Below are positions 45,336 to 53,939 of a stretch of DNA of 64,000 nucleotides, in pieces (position 1 is the stretch's first letter; each line of letters starts with the position of its first letter). The stretch spans positions 62,001 to 126,000 of the forward strand of contig NZ_BDBL01000005.1 of NCBI RefSeq assembly GCF_001612965.1, given 5' to 3'. A program made the position numbers and the translations under genes. The DNA comes from Nocardia kruczakiae NBRC 101016 (GTDB taxonomy: Bacteria; Actinomycetota; Actinomycetes; Mycobacteriales; Mycobacteriaceae). Below the pieces are notes generated by a model. The model saw only the letters and a program-made list of their open reading frames with translations. It did no database searches and had not been told where the DNA came from.

Positions 45336-46811
45336 GTGTTGTGGGAGCGAGCGGCGTCGCCGAGCCCGTGGGCGCTGCTGCGGCGTACCCCACGGCAGCC
45401 GGGGGCCGATGGCGCGGCGGGGCTGCCGGGCGGTGAACTGCGGGCGGTGCGCCGGTCGCTGACCAGGCAATCGGTGGCGGTCGCGGTGGTCGCGGCGCTG
45501 GTGGACGCGGTCGTCTTCGCACTCTCCGGCATCTTCGCGGTGGCGCCCGGCCCGGCAAGCGCGGTCCTGGTGGCCATCGTGGTGGCCGATCTGGCGTTCG
45601 CCGCGCCACCGGCAACGGCCGCGGTCGTCGCCGTCCTCCAGGTCCTGATCCGGCTGGCGGTCACGGTGCTGTTGCACCGGCACGGGCTGCCCGTCCGGGT
45701 GGCAGACGTCGGTTTCCTCGTCGCCGGCTATCGAGCGGGTGCCTGGCTGTCGGGCCGGGCGTCGCTGGTCACGGTGCCCGTGCTGGTGCTGGGTGCGTGC
45801 GGTGCGCCGTTGATCGCGGGCGGCGCGCCGGCGGCGGACTGGCGCCTGCTGCTCACCTCGGCGATCTCCAGCGGCGTCGTGCCGTGGCTGGTCGGCCGCT
45901 ACACCGCAGGTCGCGGCGCCTATATCGCAGAACTGGAGCAGCGCGAACGGCTTGCTCGCCAGCAGCAACGCACCGCGCTGGAACGAGCACTGACCGACGA
46001 GCGCGAGGCGATCGCCCGCGATCTGCACGACGTCATCTCCCATCACGTCAGCGCGATCGGCATCCACGCGGGCGCGGCGCGCCTGGCACTGCACGGAAGT
46101 GGCGCGGCCACCGCCGCGGCGACACGTTCACTGTCGGCCGTGGAATCGGAGAGCCGCGCGGCGATGGTGGATCTGCGCCGTCAGCTCGATCTGCTGCACG
46201 GCCGCGAGGACGCCGCCCGCCAGCCCGGTATGGCCGATATCGACGCTCTGGTCGACCGCGTGCGCGGCGCGGGCCTGGATCTGACCGTCACCACCAGCGG
46301 CGCCGAACTCCCCCGCTCGCTCGACATCACCGTCTACCGGATCGTGCAGGAACTGCTCACCAACGCCCTGCGCCACGGCGCCGGCAGTGCGCGGCTGACG
46401 GTCCGCAACGACGGCACCGGGATCGAGATCGAACAGTCCAATCCTCTTGCCGGCGAAGAGGATTCGAACATCTCCGCACCTTGCGTACCAGCGGGGCGGG
46501 TAACGGGTCCGCTCGATTCGGCGGCGACTCCGCACGGGCCGGATGCGGTGCGCTTCCCGGTGGGTGAGCGCGCGACCGTCCGCGCCACCACACCGGCCAC
46601 GGTCAGGTTCCGTTCCGGCCGGCGAGCGCCGTTGCGAGACCGCGGCCCCGTCGCCCGGCCGGGCGATGCCGCGCCGGAGACGACCACAGGCGTGCATCGC
46701 GGACTCGACGGCATCCGCCGGCGCGCGGAGCTCTTCGGCGGCAGCGTGGACCACGGCGTCGCCGACGGCCGCTGGCGCGTCCTCGTCCGGCTCCCGGGCG
46801 GGCGGTCGTGA
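45336..46811 (+). CDS. Sensor histidine kinase (NarL-type) with unusual ATPase insertion
   Basis: A 491-residue kinase. Five or so membrane helices occupy about 38-190, then a coiled linker, then the HisKA_3 dimerisation domain with phospho-acceptor His231 in ARDLHDVISHHVSAIG. The ATPase domain starts normally (ITVYRIVQELLTNALRHG, N-box), but after VRNDGTGIEIEQSN there are about 85 Pro/Arg-rich residues (about 367-452) before GLDGIRRRAELFGGSV, where the G-box should follow closely. The response regulator gene overlaps its stop by 4 bases (GTGA). The GTG at 45336 is chosen because the upstream frame is low complexity. Confidence 0.85.
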   Translation: MLWERAASPSPWALLRRTPRQPGADGAAGLPGGELRAVRRSLTRQSVAVAVVAALVDAVVFALSGIFAVAPGPASAVLVAIVVADLAFAAPPATAAVVAVLQVLIRLAVTVLLHRHGLPVRVADVGFLVAGYRAGAWLSGRASLVTVPVLVLGACGAPLIAGGAPAADWRLLLTSAISSGVVPWLVGRYTAGRGAYIAELEQRERLARQQQRTALERALTDEREAIARDLHDVISHHVSAIGIHAGAARLALHGSGAATAAATRSLSAVESESRAAMVDLRRQLDLLHGREDAARQPGMADIDALVDRVRGAGLDLTVTTSGAELPRSLDITVYRIVQELLTNALRHGAGSARLTVRNDGTGIEIEQSNPLAGEEDSNISAPCVPAGRVTGPLDSAATPHGPDAVRFPVGERATVRATTPATVRFRSGRRAPLRDRGPVARPGDAAPETTTGVHRGLDGIRRRAELFGGSVDHGVADGRWRVLVRLPGGRS

Positions 46812-47464
46812 CCGGCCCGGTCCGGGTCCTCATCGCCGACGACCACGCGATGTTCCGATCCGGACTGCGAGCCGTCCTCGATGCGGCCCCGGATCTCGAA
46901 TGCGTCGGCGAGGCGGGCGACGGCCGCAGCGCCGTCGCCGAGACCGCGCGGCTACGACCCGACGTGGCGATCCTCGATATCCGGATGCCGAAACTCGACG
47001 GTCTGGCGGCCACCGGGGCCATCGTGGCGGCCGGCGGCACCCGCGTGCTGGTGCTGACCACCTACGACAGCGAGGCGAGCCTGGCGCGCGCCCTGCAGGC
47101 CGGTGCCAGCGGATTCCTGCTGAAGACGCTGCCGCCGGAGGAGCTGATCGCGGCGATCCGGGTGGCGGTGCGCGGTGACGCGATCATCGACCCGTCGATG
47201 ACGCGCCGCCTGGCCGCACGGCTCGCCGATACCCTGGCCCCGGCGCCGCCGCCCGATCACGCCCTGACCGCCCGGGAACAGCAGGTTCTCCTCCTGCTCG
47301 CCGATGCCCGCAGCAACGGCGAAATCGCGGCCGCTCTCGGTGTCGGTGAGGAGACCGTGAAAACCCACGTATCCCGGATTCTGGCGAAACTGCAAGTGCG
47401 CGACCGCATTCAGGCCGTCGTGTACGCCTACCGGCACGGCCTGGTGCGATCGCCGGGCCGCTAG
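46808..47464 (+). CDS. NarL/LuxR-family response regulator
   Basis: A 218-residue regulator. The receiver domain (1-120) has the acidic pair DD (11-12), phospho-acceptor Asp57 in AILDIRMP, the Thr in VLTTYDS and the Lys in FLLKTLPPEEL. The LuxR-type helix-turn-helix is at about 150-210 (LTAREQQVLLLLADARSNGEIAAALGVGEETVKTHVSRIL). The GTG start overlaps the kinase stop, so kinase and regulator are coupled. Target genes are not evident; the divergent sterol desaturase-like gene is a candidate. Confidence 0.94.
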   Translation: MTGPVRVLIADDHAMFRSGLRAVLDAAPDLECVGEAGDGRSAVAETARLRPDVAILDIRMPKLDGLAATGAIVAAGGTRVLVLTTYDSEASLARALQAGASGFLLKTLPPEELIAAIRVAVRGDAIIDPSMTRRLAARLADTLAPAPPPDHALTAREQQVLLLLADARSNGEIAAALGVGEETVKTHVSRILAKLQVRDRIQAVVYAYRHGLVRSPGR

Positions 47465-47579
47465 CCGTCCGCCGAGCACCCCGGCGACGTGGGCGAATCG
47501 TGGCAAATTTCCCGCATCTCGGGTATCCGAACCCCCGGCACCACCGCCGAACCGGGATTATCCTCGCGGTGTGTCGACC

Positions 47580-47601
47580 CATCACCGGGCTGCCGGTGAT
47601 G
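47580..47601 (+). promoter_or_regulatory. Hairpin in the mihF leader
   Basis: Arms CATCACCGG and CCGGTGATG are perfectly complementary (9 pairs, 4-base loop), 49 bases before the mIHF start and 115 bases after the response regulator stop. It may end the upstream transcript or be a leader structure of mihF. Confidence 0.6.
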
Positions 47602-47650
47602 TTCAATCGGTGCCGTTGAGGTTCCAGCGAACGAGTGAAAGGTTAGAGAC

Positions 47651-47965
47651 ATGGCACTTCCCACCATGACCGCCGAGCAACGCTCCGAAGCGCTGGCCAA
47701 GGCGGCCGCGGTCCGTAAGGCGCGGTCGGAACTGATCGAGCAGATTCGCAAGGGCTCGGTCTCGTTGGCCCAGGTGCTCGAGCGTGCCGACAAGGAGGAC
47801 TTGGTCAAGAAGACGAAGGTCGCCGCGGTCATCAAGGCCCTGCCCGGTATCGGGCCGGTCAAGGCGGCAAAGCTGATGGACGAAGCCGATATTCCGGTCG
47901 ACCGCCGTATCGGCGGCCTGGGGTCCCGTCAGCGTGCCGCACTGCTCGAGGCGTTGACGAACTAG
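47651..47965 (+). CDS. mihF: Integration host factor, actinobacterial type (mIHF)
   Basis: A 104-residue nucleoid-associated protein, the usual size of the mIHF core. The helix-two-turn-helix part LPGIGPVKAAKLMDEADIPVDRRIGGLGSRQRAALLEAL is nearly invariant in mycobacteria and nocardiae, and GSVSLAQVLERAD is the N-terminal helix junction. It bends DNA and is essential in mycobacteria. It is encoded as a single gene with its own leader. GAAAGG precedes the ATG. In many actinobacteria it sits beside gmk and rpoZ; here a tRNA gene follows instead. Confidence 0.96.
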   Translation: MALPTMTAEQRSEALAKAAAVRKARSELIEQIRKGSVSLAQVLERADKEDLVKKTKVAAVIKALPGIGPVKAAKLMDEADIPVDRRIGGLGSRQRAALLEALTN

Positions 47966-48028
47966 CCCTCCCGAAGGCGGCGCTCAGCAGTCACCCGCGA
48001 GTCCGGGACCTGCACGGACACCCGTGAT

Positions 48029-48057
48029 TTGGACCTCGCGGAGAGATCCGTTAACCT
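48029..48057 (+). promoter_or_regulatory. Promoter of the tRNA-Leu gene
   Basis: TTGGAC (48029-48034) and TAACCT (48052-48057) are spaced by 17 bases, near-consensus for the housekeeping sigma factor. Transcription would start about 7 bases on, shortly before the tRNA 5' end at 48073. Confidence 0.75.
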
Positions 48058-48072
48058 TGCTGAGCACCACCG

Positions 48073-48158
48073 GTCCGGGTGGCGGAATGGCAGACGCGCT
48101 AGCTTGAGGTGCTAGTGCCCTATTAACGGGCGTGGGGGTTCAAGTCCCCCTCCGGACA
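48073..48158 (+). tRNA. tRNA-Leu (anticodon GAG)
   Basis: The 7-base acceptor GTCCGGG pairs with TCCGGAC (one G-U). The anticodon stem CTAGC/GCTAG encloses TTGAGGT, so the anticodon is GAG at 48106-48108. There is a long variable arm, as expected for leucine, and a T-arm GGGGG-TTCAAGT-CCCCC. The 3' CCA is not encoded. It reads CUC/CUU codons. tRNA-Leu genes are frequent integration targets for mobile elements. Confidence 0.96.
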
Positions 48159-48180
48159 CTGTGTGTAACTCAGAGTTACA

Positions 48181-48210
48181 GATAACCCCCGGCTTCGGCC
48201 GGGGGTTATC
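48181..48210 (+). terminator. Terminator of the tRNA gene
   Basis: GATAACCCCCGGC and GCCGGGGGTTATC form a perfect 13-pair stem with a UUCG tetraloop, followed by a short T-containing stretch (TATTTCCC). It starts 22 bases after the tRNA 3' end. Confidence 0.9.
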
Positions 48211-48346
48211 TATTTCCCGTCATTCTATCGGGTCGGGCCGACTTCGTGGGTAGATCCCCTCATCTCGTCGTCTGCCGTCGCGCACGGTCCTTCCCTGCGT
48301 CAGGTGTCGTAGGCTCGAGCGGACGAATCACCCGGAGGAGTTGACT

Positions 48347-48958
48347 GTGACGGTATCGAATCCCGGCGCGCATCCGCGAATCTCGGCCGAGGAGTTTCTG
48401 GGTACCGAGCCCGACGCCTTCAGCAGTACGTTCGGCGACGTCGAGATCGTCGACGGCCTCGTGGTGCGACTGATGGCCCAGAGCGAGGCGCACAGCCGAA
48501 TCGTGCGCCGACTGGCGACGGCATTGGACGACGCTCGTGACCCTGCGGGCCCATGCCTGCGTGTCGGCTCCGACGTCGCCGTCCGTTTCGCCGACGCGGA
48601 CGATCGGCGAACCGATCACCGGCTCAACGTCCGCTATCCGGACATCTTCGTCCGCGATTGCGAACCGTACGACGTCAACACCGTCCGCGACCACATTGCC
48701 CTCATCGTCGAAGTCGTCTCCGAGACCACCGTCGACACGGATACGAGCGAGAAACACAAGCTCTACGCGCGCTCCGGCATACCCGCATACCTGATCGTCC
48801 ACTTCGACAAAAGCTGGGAGACAATCGACCGCATCGAGGAGTATCGCCTCGACTGGTCCGGGTTGCGATACATGCCTCATAAAGTCCACCGCACCGCCCT
48901 GGTCCTCGACACTCCGGTGACACTCGCCATCACCTTCGACGCGCTCCACCGCCCCTGA
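48347..48958 (+). CDS. Uma2-family (DUF820) restriction endonuclease-fold protein
   Basis: A 203-residue protein of the Uma2 family, PD-(D/E)XK nuclease fold. The active-site pattern can be followed: EIVDGLVVRLM (Glu), VRYPDIFVRD (PD), ALIVEVVSETT (E-V-x-S) and DTSEKHKLYARSGIPAYLIV (Lys region). Members are abundant in cyanobacteria and actinobacteria, often in multiple copies; their role is unknown. The GTG at 48347 is 6 bases from GGAGGAG, better than the TTG abutting it. It lies directly beyond the tRNA gene. Confidence 0.85.
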   Translation: MTVSNPGAHPRISAEEFLGTEPDAFSSTFGDVEIVDGLVVRLMAQSEAHSRIVRRLATALDDARDPAGPCLRVGSDVAVRFADADDRRTDHRLNVRYPDIFVRDCEPYDVNTVRDHIALIVEVVSETTVDTDTSEKHKLYARSGIPAYLIVHFDKSWETIDRIEEYRLDWSGLRYMPHKVHRTALVLDTPVTLAITFDALHRP

Positions 48959-49033
48959 CCCCGGCCACAGACAGAACGCCACACAACGCGAGTCCGCGGG
49001 CCGAATGATGTACGCGACGTTGGATTTTCGCGA

Positions 49034-51631
49034 TCAGCCCGCGGGCAGAAGGACGTCGTCGAATTTGTCGACGGGCTCGTCGTATCGAACCTCGAAGCCT
49101 TTCATCACGGCCTCCTCGAGCACGGTGGTCTCGACGTCCTGCGGCTTGCGGGGCGCCGGATTTCCCAGCGAATTCTCGTAGTAGAAGACAATGACGTCGA
49201 GGTAGACGGGTTTGCGCAGACGGCGTGGGCCGAGCCGGGCGATCAGCGCAGCCGCCACTGCCGGATACGGAGTGAACTCCGGATCCTCGAGCCATTGGAC
49301 GAGGTCGTTTCTCGGCACGCTGAAGTCCACGCCGACGGCTTCGAGGGTCGTGATCAGATGGGGCGCGTGTGGCACGGGGGCCTCACCTGCGGCGGTGATC
49401 GCGAACGGTGCGTGATTCCACCCCTGATCCGGAGCCGCGTCCCACCACTGTGTAGCGATCGCCCCGTCCGGGCGTACCCAGAACACATCGAGGTGACGAG
49501 CGAGACGACCGGCGCAGGTGATCGGTGATGCCGGGTCGGCGGAGCCCGCAGGTGCGATCGGAAAGGCACTGTGATCGGCCCAGCCGTGCGCCGGGGCTCC
49601 ATGCCACCACTGAGTTCCGACGGAGCCGTCCGGAGCCACCCAGAACACATCGAGGTTGATCGGCGTGCGCGCCGTCGCCGCGATACCGCCCTCGCCGACC
49701 GCACCCGCGGAAGTGATCGCGAACGAACCATGGTCGGCCCAGCTGTGCCCTGGGGCCGCATGCCACCACTGGCTGCGGACCGACCCATCCGGTCCGACCC
49801 AGTACACATCCACGTTGTCCGGAGTGCGCGCCACGACAGCGAGCGGGGATCCCGCTCGGGCCGACCCGGCCGGCGCGACGGCGAAAGCCCCGTGATCGGC
49901 CCAGCCGTGGCCCGGCGCCGCATGCCACCACTGGCTGCGAATCGATCCGTCCGGTCCGACCCAGTACACGTCGAGGTTGTCCGGAGTGCGAGCGACGACC
50001 GCCAGAGCCGACCCGGGCTCCGCCGATCCGGCCGGCACGATCGGGAAGGCCCCGTGATCGGCCCAGCTGTGGCCCGGCGCCGCGTGCCACCACTGAGTGC
50101 ATACGGCCCCGTCCGGGGCGACCCAGAATACGTCGAGGTTGTCGGCAGTGCGCGCGACCGCCGCCACCGTACCGCCGGGCCGCATTGCGCCGGCGGGCGT
50201 GATCGTGAACGACCCGTGGCTGCCCCAGGCTGCGTCGGGTGCCGACCACTGGGTCGTGACGGCGCCGTCTGCGCCACCCCAGAAAGCATCGAGGTGGTTC
50301 GGCTCACGGGATACTGCCGCGACGGACGACCCTGCCGGCGCGGCACCCGCCCCCGCGATGTTCACCACGCCATGGTCGCCCCAACTCTGGTGCGGCGCGA
50401 TGTCCCACCACTGCCATCCAACCGCTCCGTCCCGGCGCGGCCAGAACACGTCCAGCCGATTGCCTTCGGGCGCAAGCACACTCAGCCCGGACGACGCCGC
50501 AGCCCGAAGGTTCGCCGGCGGATCGTCGGTGGGGTTGCGGCCGAGTATGTCGTTCCAGATATAGCGGTAGTACGGATTCTGCTGGTCCATCGCCATGGAC
50601 CGAGCGCTGCGGTCGGTGCCGCCGAACCATTGGTCCACGATGGCGCCCTGTTGCTCGGCGTTGAACGCCGCCCAGTCGGGGCCTGCCGAGCCGTACTGAT
50701 AGACGTTGTCGCCCATGGTGTATTGCGCTTGGTTGACCATGCCGCTGCACATGAGTGCCGGCAGGAAGCCGGCGTGTGCGATCTGCCAGGCATGTGCGAG
50801 CTCGTGGATGAGGAGCTGCCCCGGCTTCGGGTACGAGTTGCCGCCGGGACCGAGGGGGTTGTCGTAGCCGTTGCCGAGGTTGCAATAGGTCTTGCCGTCG
50901 ATGCCGGGTGCGGTGAAGGCGCGTCCGCCCAGGCCGGCGAGGTTGGTGATGAGCACCTTGTCGTACGGCATCGAGTTGCCGTAGACCTGACGGGCGAACC
51001 TGATCTCGGCGTCGTTGAGTGGCCGGTACTTGATGAGCGCGTTGGTGACCGCGCCGACGGCGACGCCCGCGACGATGCCGAGGACGATCGCGCCGCCGAT
51101 CCCGGCACCGGCAGCGGCCGCGACCGCGAACACCACGACCCCTCCGACGACACCGAGTGTGCCGCCAGGTCCGAGTGTCGCGCCCAGCCAGTCGATCGCC
51201 TCCCTGGTCGCGCCGATCACGACACCGAGCGCGGCGCCGGCGACACCGGCCGCGACATCGACCACGTCTTCGACCAAGTCTTCGAGTGTTCCGACGACGC
51301 CGCCCCACTTGTAGTCCTTGGCGACGCTGTAGGTGGGTGCGGCCTGTAGCTGGAGCCAGTACAGCGCGAGCAGAGGATTGTGGCCGTGTTCTTCGCGGTC
51401 CCAGCTGTCGACTCCGGAGACGTGTCCGCTCTGTATGAATGCCATCGTGGGAAAGCCGGGCGCCGTGAGATAGGCGCGCAGGTTGAAATCGAAGTTCCCG
51501 AGAATGCTGCTCGAATGGGTGTGGAATCTGACGAAGTAATCGCCGTTGTCGCTGACTTCTACGTGGACCGAACCACCGAGCGGCGTGCCCGGCGGCGTGA
51601 CGATGGGGCGGTCGAAAGTGAGAGTTGCCAT
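49034..51631 (-). CDS. Zincin-lectin fusion: DUF4157-like metallopeptidase with seven-bladed PLL-like propeller
   Basis: An 865-residue protein with no signal peptide. Residues 1-95 form a beta-rich N-terminal domain. About 118-200 is Gly/Ala-rich and hydrophobic, like a membrane-inserting glycine-zipper. About 210-345 carries HELAH (276-280) and a FNAEQQGAIVDQWF segment, the pattern of the Rhs/polymorphic-toxin-associated zincin group. About 385-750 holds seven repeats of roughly 51 residues (LDVFW-x-PDG-x-QWW-HAAPGH-WADHG-type), a PLL-like propeller, which binds fucosylated or methylated sugars in known members. The last 115 residues are unassigned. It is divergent-adjacent to the lysin gene on the same strand. 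Likely role: secreted or injected effector. Delivery is unknown. Confidence 0.78.
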   Translation of the reverse strand: MATLTFDRPIVTPPGTPLGGSVHVEVSDNGDYFVRFHTHSSSILGNFDFNLRAYLTAPGFPTMAFIQSGHVSGVDSWDREEHGHNPLLALYWLQLQAAPTYSVAKDYKWGGVVGTLEDLVEDVVDVAAGVAGAALGVVIGATREAIDWLGATLGPGGTLGVVGGVVVFAVAAAAGAGIGGAIVLGIVAGVAVGAVTNALIKYRPLNDAEIRFARQVYGNSMPYDKVLITNLAGLGGRAFTAPGIDGKTYCNLGNGYDNPLGPGGNSYPKPGQLLIHELAHAWQIAHAGFLPALMCSGMVNQAQYTMGDNVYQYGSAGPDWAAFNAEQQGAIVDQWFGGTDRSARSMAMDQQNPYYRYIWNDILGRNPTDDPPANLRAAASSGLSVLAPEGNRLDVFWPRRDGAVGWQWWDIAPHQSWGDHGVVNIAGAGAAPAGSSVAAVSREPNHLDAFWGGADGAVTTQWSAPDAAWGSHGSFTITPAGAMRPGGTVAAVARTADNLDVFWVAPDGAVCTQWWHAAPGHSWADHGAFPIVPAGSAEPGSALAVVARTPDNLDVYWVGPDGSIRSQWWHAAPGHGWADHGAFAVAPAGSARAGSPLAVVARTPDNVDVYWVGPDGSVRSQWWHAAPGHSWADHGSFAITSAGAVGEGGIAATARTPINLDVFWVAPDGSVGTQWWHGAPAHGWADHSAFPIAPAGSADPASPITCAGRLARHLDVFWVRPDGAIATQWWDAAPDQGWNHAPFAITAAGEAPVPHAPHLITTLEAVGVDFSVPRNDLVQWLEDPEFTPYPAVAAALIARLGPRRLRKPVYLDVIVFYYENSLGNPAPRKPQDVETTVLEEAVMKGFEVRYDEPVDKFDDVLLPAG
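49380..50480 (-). repeat. Seven tandem coding repeats of about 155 bases
   Basis: The DNA encoding the propeller blades repeats about every 155 bases, and units 3 to 6 are close to identical in places (GGCCCGGCGCC, GTCCGGAGTGCG). The phase is coding, so this is an internal gene duplication and not a CRISPR array. Confidence 0.8.
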
Positions 51632-51848
51632 CTCGTGTGAACCTCCGTGACGGTGAGCCCGAGGCCGAGCCCCCGGGAAGGGCTATCGGCCAAGGCTGCA
51701 CCGTCGCGCAGGATCCGTATAGAGTAGGCGTCTACTCGTTCCTGCGCAGCGCTGACCAGCACCTACACGGATTCACTGCCTTCCGCCCCATCGCTACCGG
51801 AATCCTCCTTTTGTCCGGCCGCAGCGGCATCGCCTGTTCATCGAGCTC

Positions 51849-53288
51849 CTACTTCGGACTCGTCGCCGCCTTGTCCGTCTGCGGAGCCAGCCGGCGCATC
51901 AGTTCGAGTAGTTCACGTTGTTCGGCGGCGGTGAGCGGCTTCGAGGCGTCGCCCGGCATTCCGTCGGAACCGCTGCCGCTCGGTATGCCGATCGGCTGGC
52001 CGGCACTCACGCTCAGAGGAGCCCCGGCCTCGGCGGGACGCAGTGCGGCGATATCCGCGGCGGTGAGCGTGTTGTCGACGTGCGCGGGTTCGCGGCCGCA
52101 CAGCCGGAGGAGCTGGTGCAGATCACCGTCGAATTTGTCGACGCAGGAGGTGTGCTGAGTGCCGACGACGGCGTCCGACGCGAACTGCAGTATCTTCGGC
52201 TTCCGCCCGGACATGGGCTTCCAGCCCGCCTGGAAGTCGGTCACGCCCTGGTATTGCTCCTTGAACGGACGGGGAGCGCCGGATCCGCCGTAGTTGCTGT
52301 TCCAGATGTCGTAATCGCCGGTGAGCGTGTCCCCGTAGAGCCACCTCGGCGCATAGGCGATGACATAGCCGACCGCATTGTGGGCCGTCATCCGTGCCCG
52401 CAGTGTTTCCACCGCGCGGCGAATCTCATCGGGGTTGGGTGGGCGGGGCATCGGCTTGGATCGCTCGGCGTCGATCTGCCAGATCCACGGGACGTCTTTC
52501 CACCACGGGGTCTTCTCGTCGACGTAGTCCATCCAGAAGCCGACCTGCCGCTCGATGTTGTCGGGCCACAGGAAGTGATACGCGCCGAGGACGGGGATCT
52601 CGGCACCGCGCGCCCGTTCCAGCGCGTCCTGGAAATGTGCGGCCCGCCAATCACTGCCTTCGGTCGATTTGTGGGTGAAGAACGAAATGCCGTCGCGGCG
52701 GGCGGCAACGAGATTCATGGGACCGCGATCCCAGTCGTAGTCCGAGGCGTCCCATCCCCAGACCGGGGCGGTGTTCGCCACGCCGACCGGCGTGACGACC
52801 GCTCCCCCGACGACATCCGGATGGACACGATCCGGCGCGGATTCGCCCGCTCGCTGTTCCAGTCGTGTCATCAGATCGGCCGAGGTCGCCCAATGGACGT
52901 GGTCGAAGTGCCCGATGGCCTGTGGACCGCCGTACACGCTGCCACCCGGATTTTTGACCTGGTTCTTGACGTAGAAGCCGTTGTCGTCGCTGAAGGGTGT
53001 CGAGTGGATCAACTCGACGGTGAAGTCCGCGTAATTGTCGTAGAGCCATTTGGCGAAGTCGCGCATCTTCACAGCCCCCGCCGGCGTGAGACCACCGGCG
53101 CCGATGTCCAGGGCCGCGGTGGGCGAACCGGAGTATGTCAGTCCGTAGTGATGCGACACCGCGCCGTGGTCGCCGTCCATTCCGCTGGTGATGTAGATAT
53201 CGTCGGCGTGCGGGTAGCGCTCCAGGAACTTCGCCATCCGGTTCCCGAGCGGACCGGTGACGACACCTTGCCATCGCGCAATAGCCAT
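51849..53288 (-). CDS. Dual-domain peptidoglycan hydrolase: M15-like peptidase plus GH25 lysozyme
   Basis: A 479-residue protein. Residues about 1-140 look like an M15 (VanY-type) DD-peptidase fold, with possible zinc ligands in VSHHYGLTYSG (His46, His47), Asp61, and HFDHVHW (His127, His130, His132). Residues about 175-400 are a GH25 lysozyme (WGWDASDYDWDRG with Asp180, KSTEG with Glu210, WQIDAERS with Asp273). The last 80 residues are a Pro/Ala/Gly tail. No signal peptide is seen, as in phage endolysins. GAAGGAGG precedes the ATG at 53288; the long upstream frame is rejected. It would cleave peptide stems and the glycan backbone. Zinc-ligand identities are inferred. Confidence 0.8.
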   Translation of the reverse strand: MAIARWQGVVTGPLGNRMAKFLERYPHADDIYITSGMDGDHGAVSHHYGLTYSGSPTAALDIGAGGLTPAGAVKMRDFAKWLYDNYADFTVELIHSTPFSDDNGFYVKNQVKNPGGSVYGGPQAIGHFDHVHWATSADLMTRLEQRAGESAPDRVHPDVVGGAVVTPVGVANTAPVWGWDASDYDWDRGPMNLVAARRDGISFFTHKSTEGSDWRAAHFQDALERARGAEIPVLGAYHFLWPDNIERQVGFWMDYVDEKTPWWKDVPWIWQIDAERSKPMPRPPNPDEIRRAVETLRARMTAHNAVGYVIAYAPRWLYGDTLTGDYDIWNSNYGGSGAPRPFKEQYQGVTDFQAGWKPMSGRKPKILQFASDAVVGTQHTSCVDKFDGDLHQLLRLCGREPAHVDNTLTAADIAALRPAEAGAPLSVSAGQPIGIPSGSGSDGMPGDASKPLTAAEQRELLELMRRLAPQTDKAATSPK

Positions 53289-53939
53289 GCTCGGCCTCCT
53301 TCGTGAGAAGTGACGGTTGTGGTCGACGACTCGAGTGATCAGCTGAATCGAAACCGATGCGTCGCGTGCCGTCGCGGGAATTGCTGGCCGCACTGTTTTC
53401 GGTGTGAATCCGGGAATACGTCCGGCACGGAATTCGATATGCCGGTTGCGGTTGAAATGCACCCAGGGTCCGAATGGTCCACAGGCGACGCGGCGAGCCT
53501 CGTGTTGCTCGCCCGATATTCTCCGATCCCCGTGTCATCGGGATCCGATACGCAAAGGTAGTCCGACGAATCTTCGTCGCCGACTTGCCTTCTCATCCTC
53601 GTTCGAAACGAAGACCGCAGTCACTATTGTAGGCGAACCGCGTGAGGCGGCGCGTGGAGTTGGACCGATCCAGAAGTTTCGGTTGCGCATGGCTTTTCGC
53701 CCGTCAACGGACAAAGACCGTATGCCGTGGAGATACCGACGTGGCGTGGGACTGCTGGTCCCGGTCGACCGTGCGAGGCCGCGTGAATTCGTTGCGCTAA
53801 GTATTGATCAGGTTCGGACATGGCGTTTCTCGATTTCGGGTAGACGACTACTCGCGCAATTGCATACTTGGGTGAATGGATTCATTCCTCCGCGGGGCTG
53901 TTCGATCGGCCGGTTCGCGAAAAGAGGAGGGCGGTGGCG
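53289..53939. other. Gene-free divergent region of the accessory block
   Basis: These 651 bases lie between the lysin gene (leftward) and the subtilase gene (rightward). The base composition looks less GC-rich than in neighbouring genes. Open frames on both strands (up to about 195 codons) carry no ribosome site or family motif and run into coding starts in other frames. A small inverted repeat GAATG-GATT-CATTC lies at 53874-53887. I found no transposase remnants or duplicated tRNA end. Confidence 0.5.

Noticed and set aside
49380..50480. Regular repeats of about 155 bases as a possible CRISPR or satellite
   Set aside because: The period is coding and encodes propeller blades; there are no short identical repeats with unique spacers.
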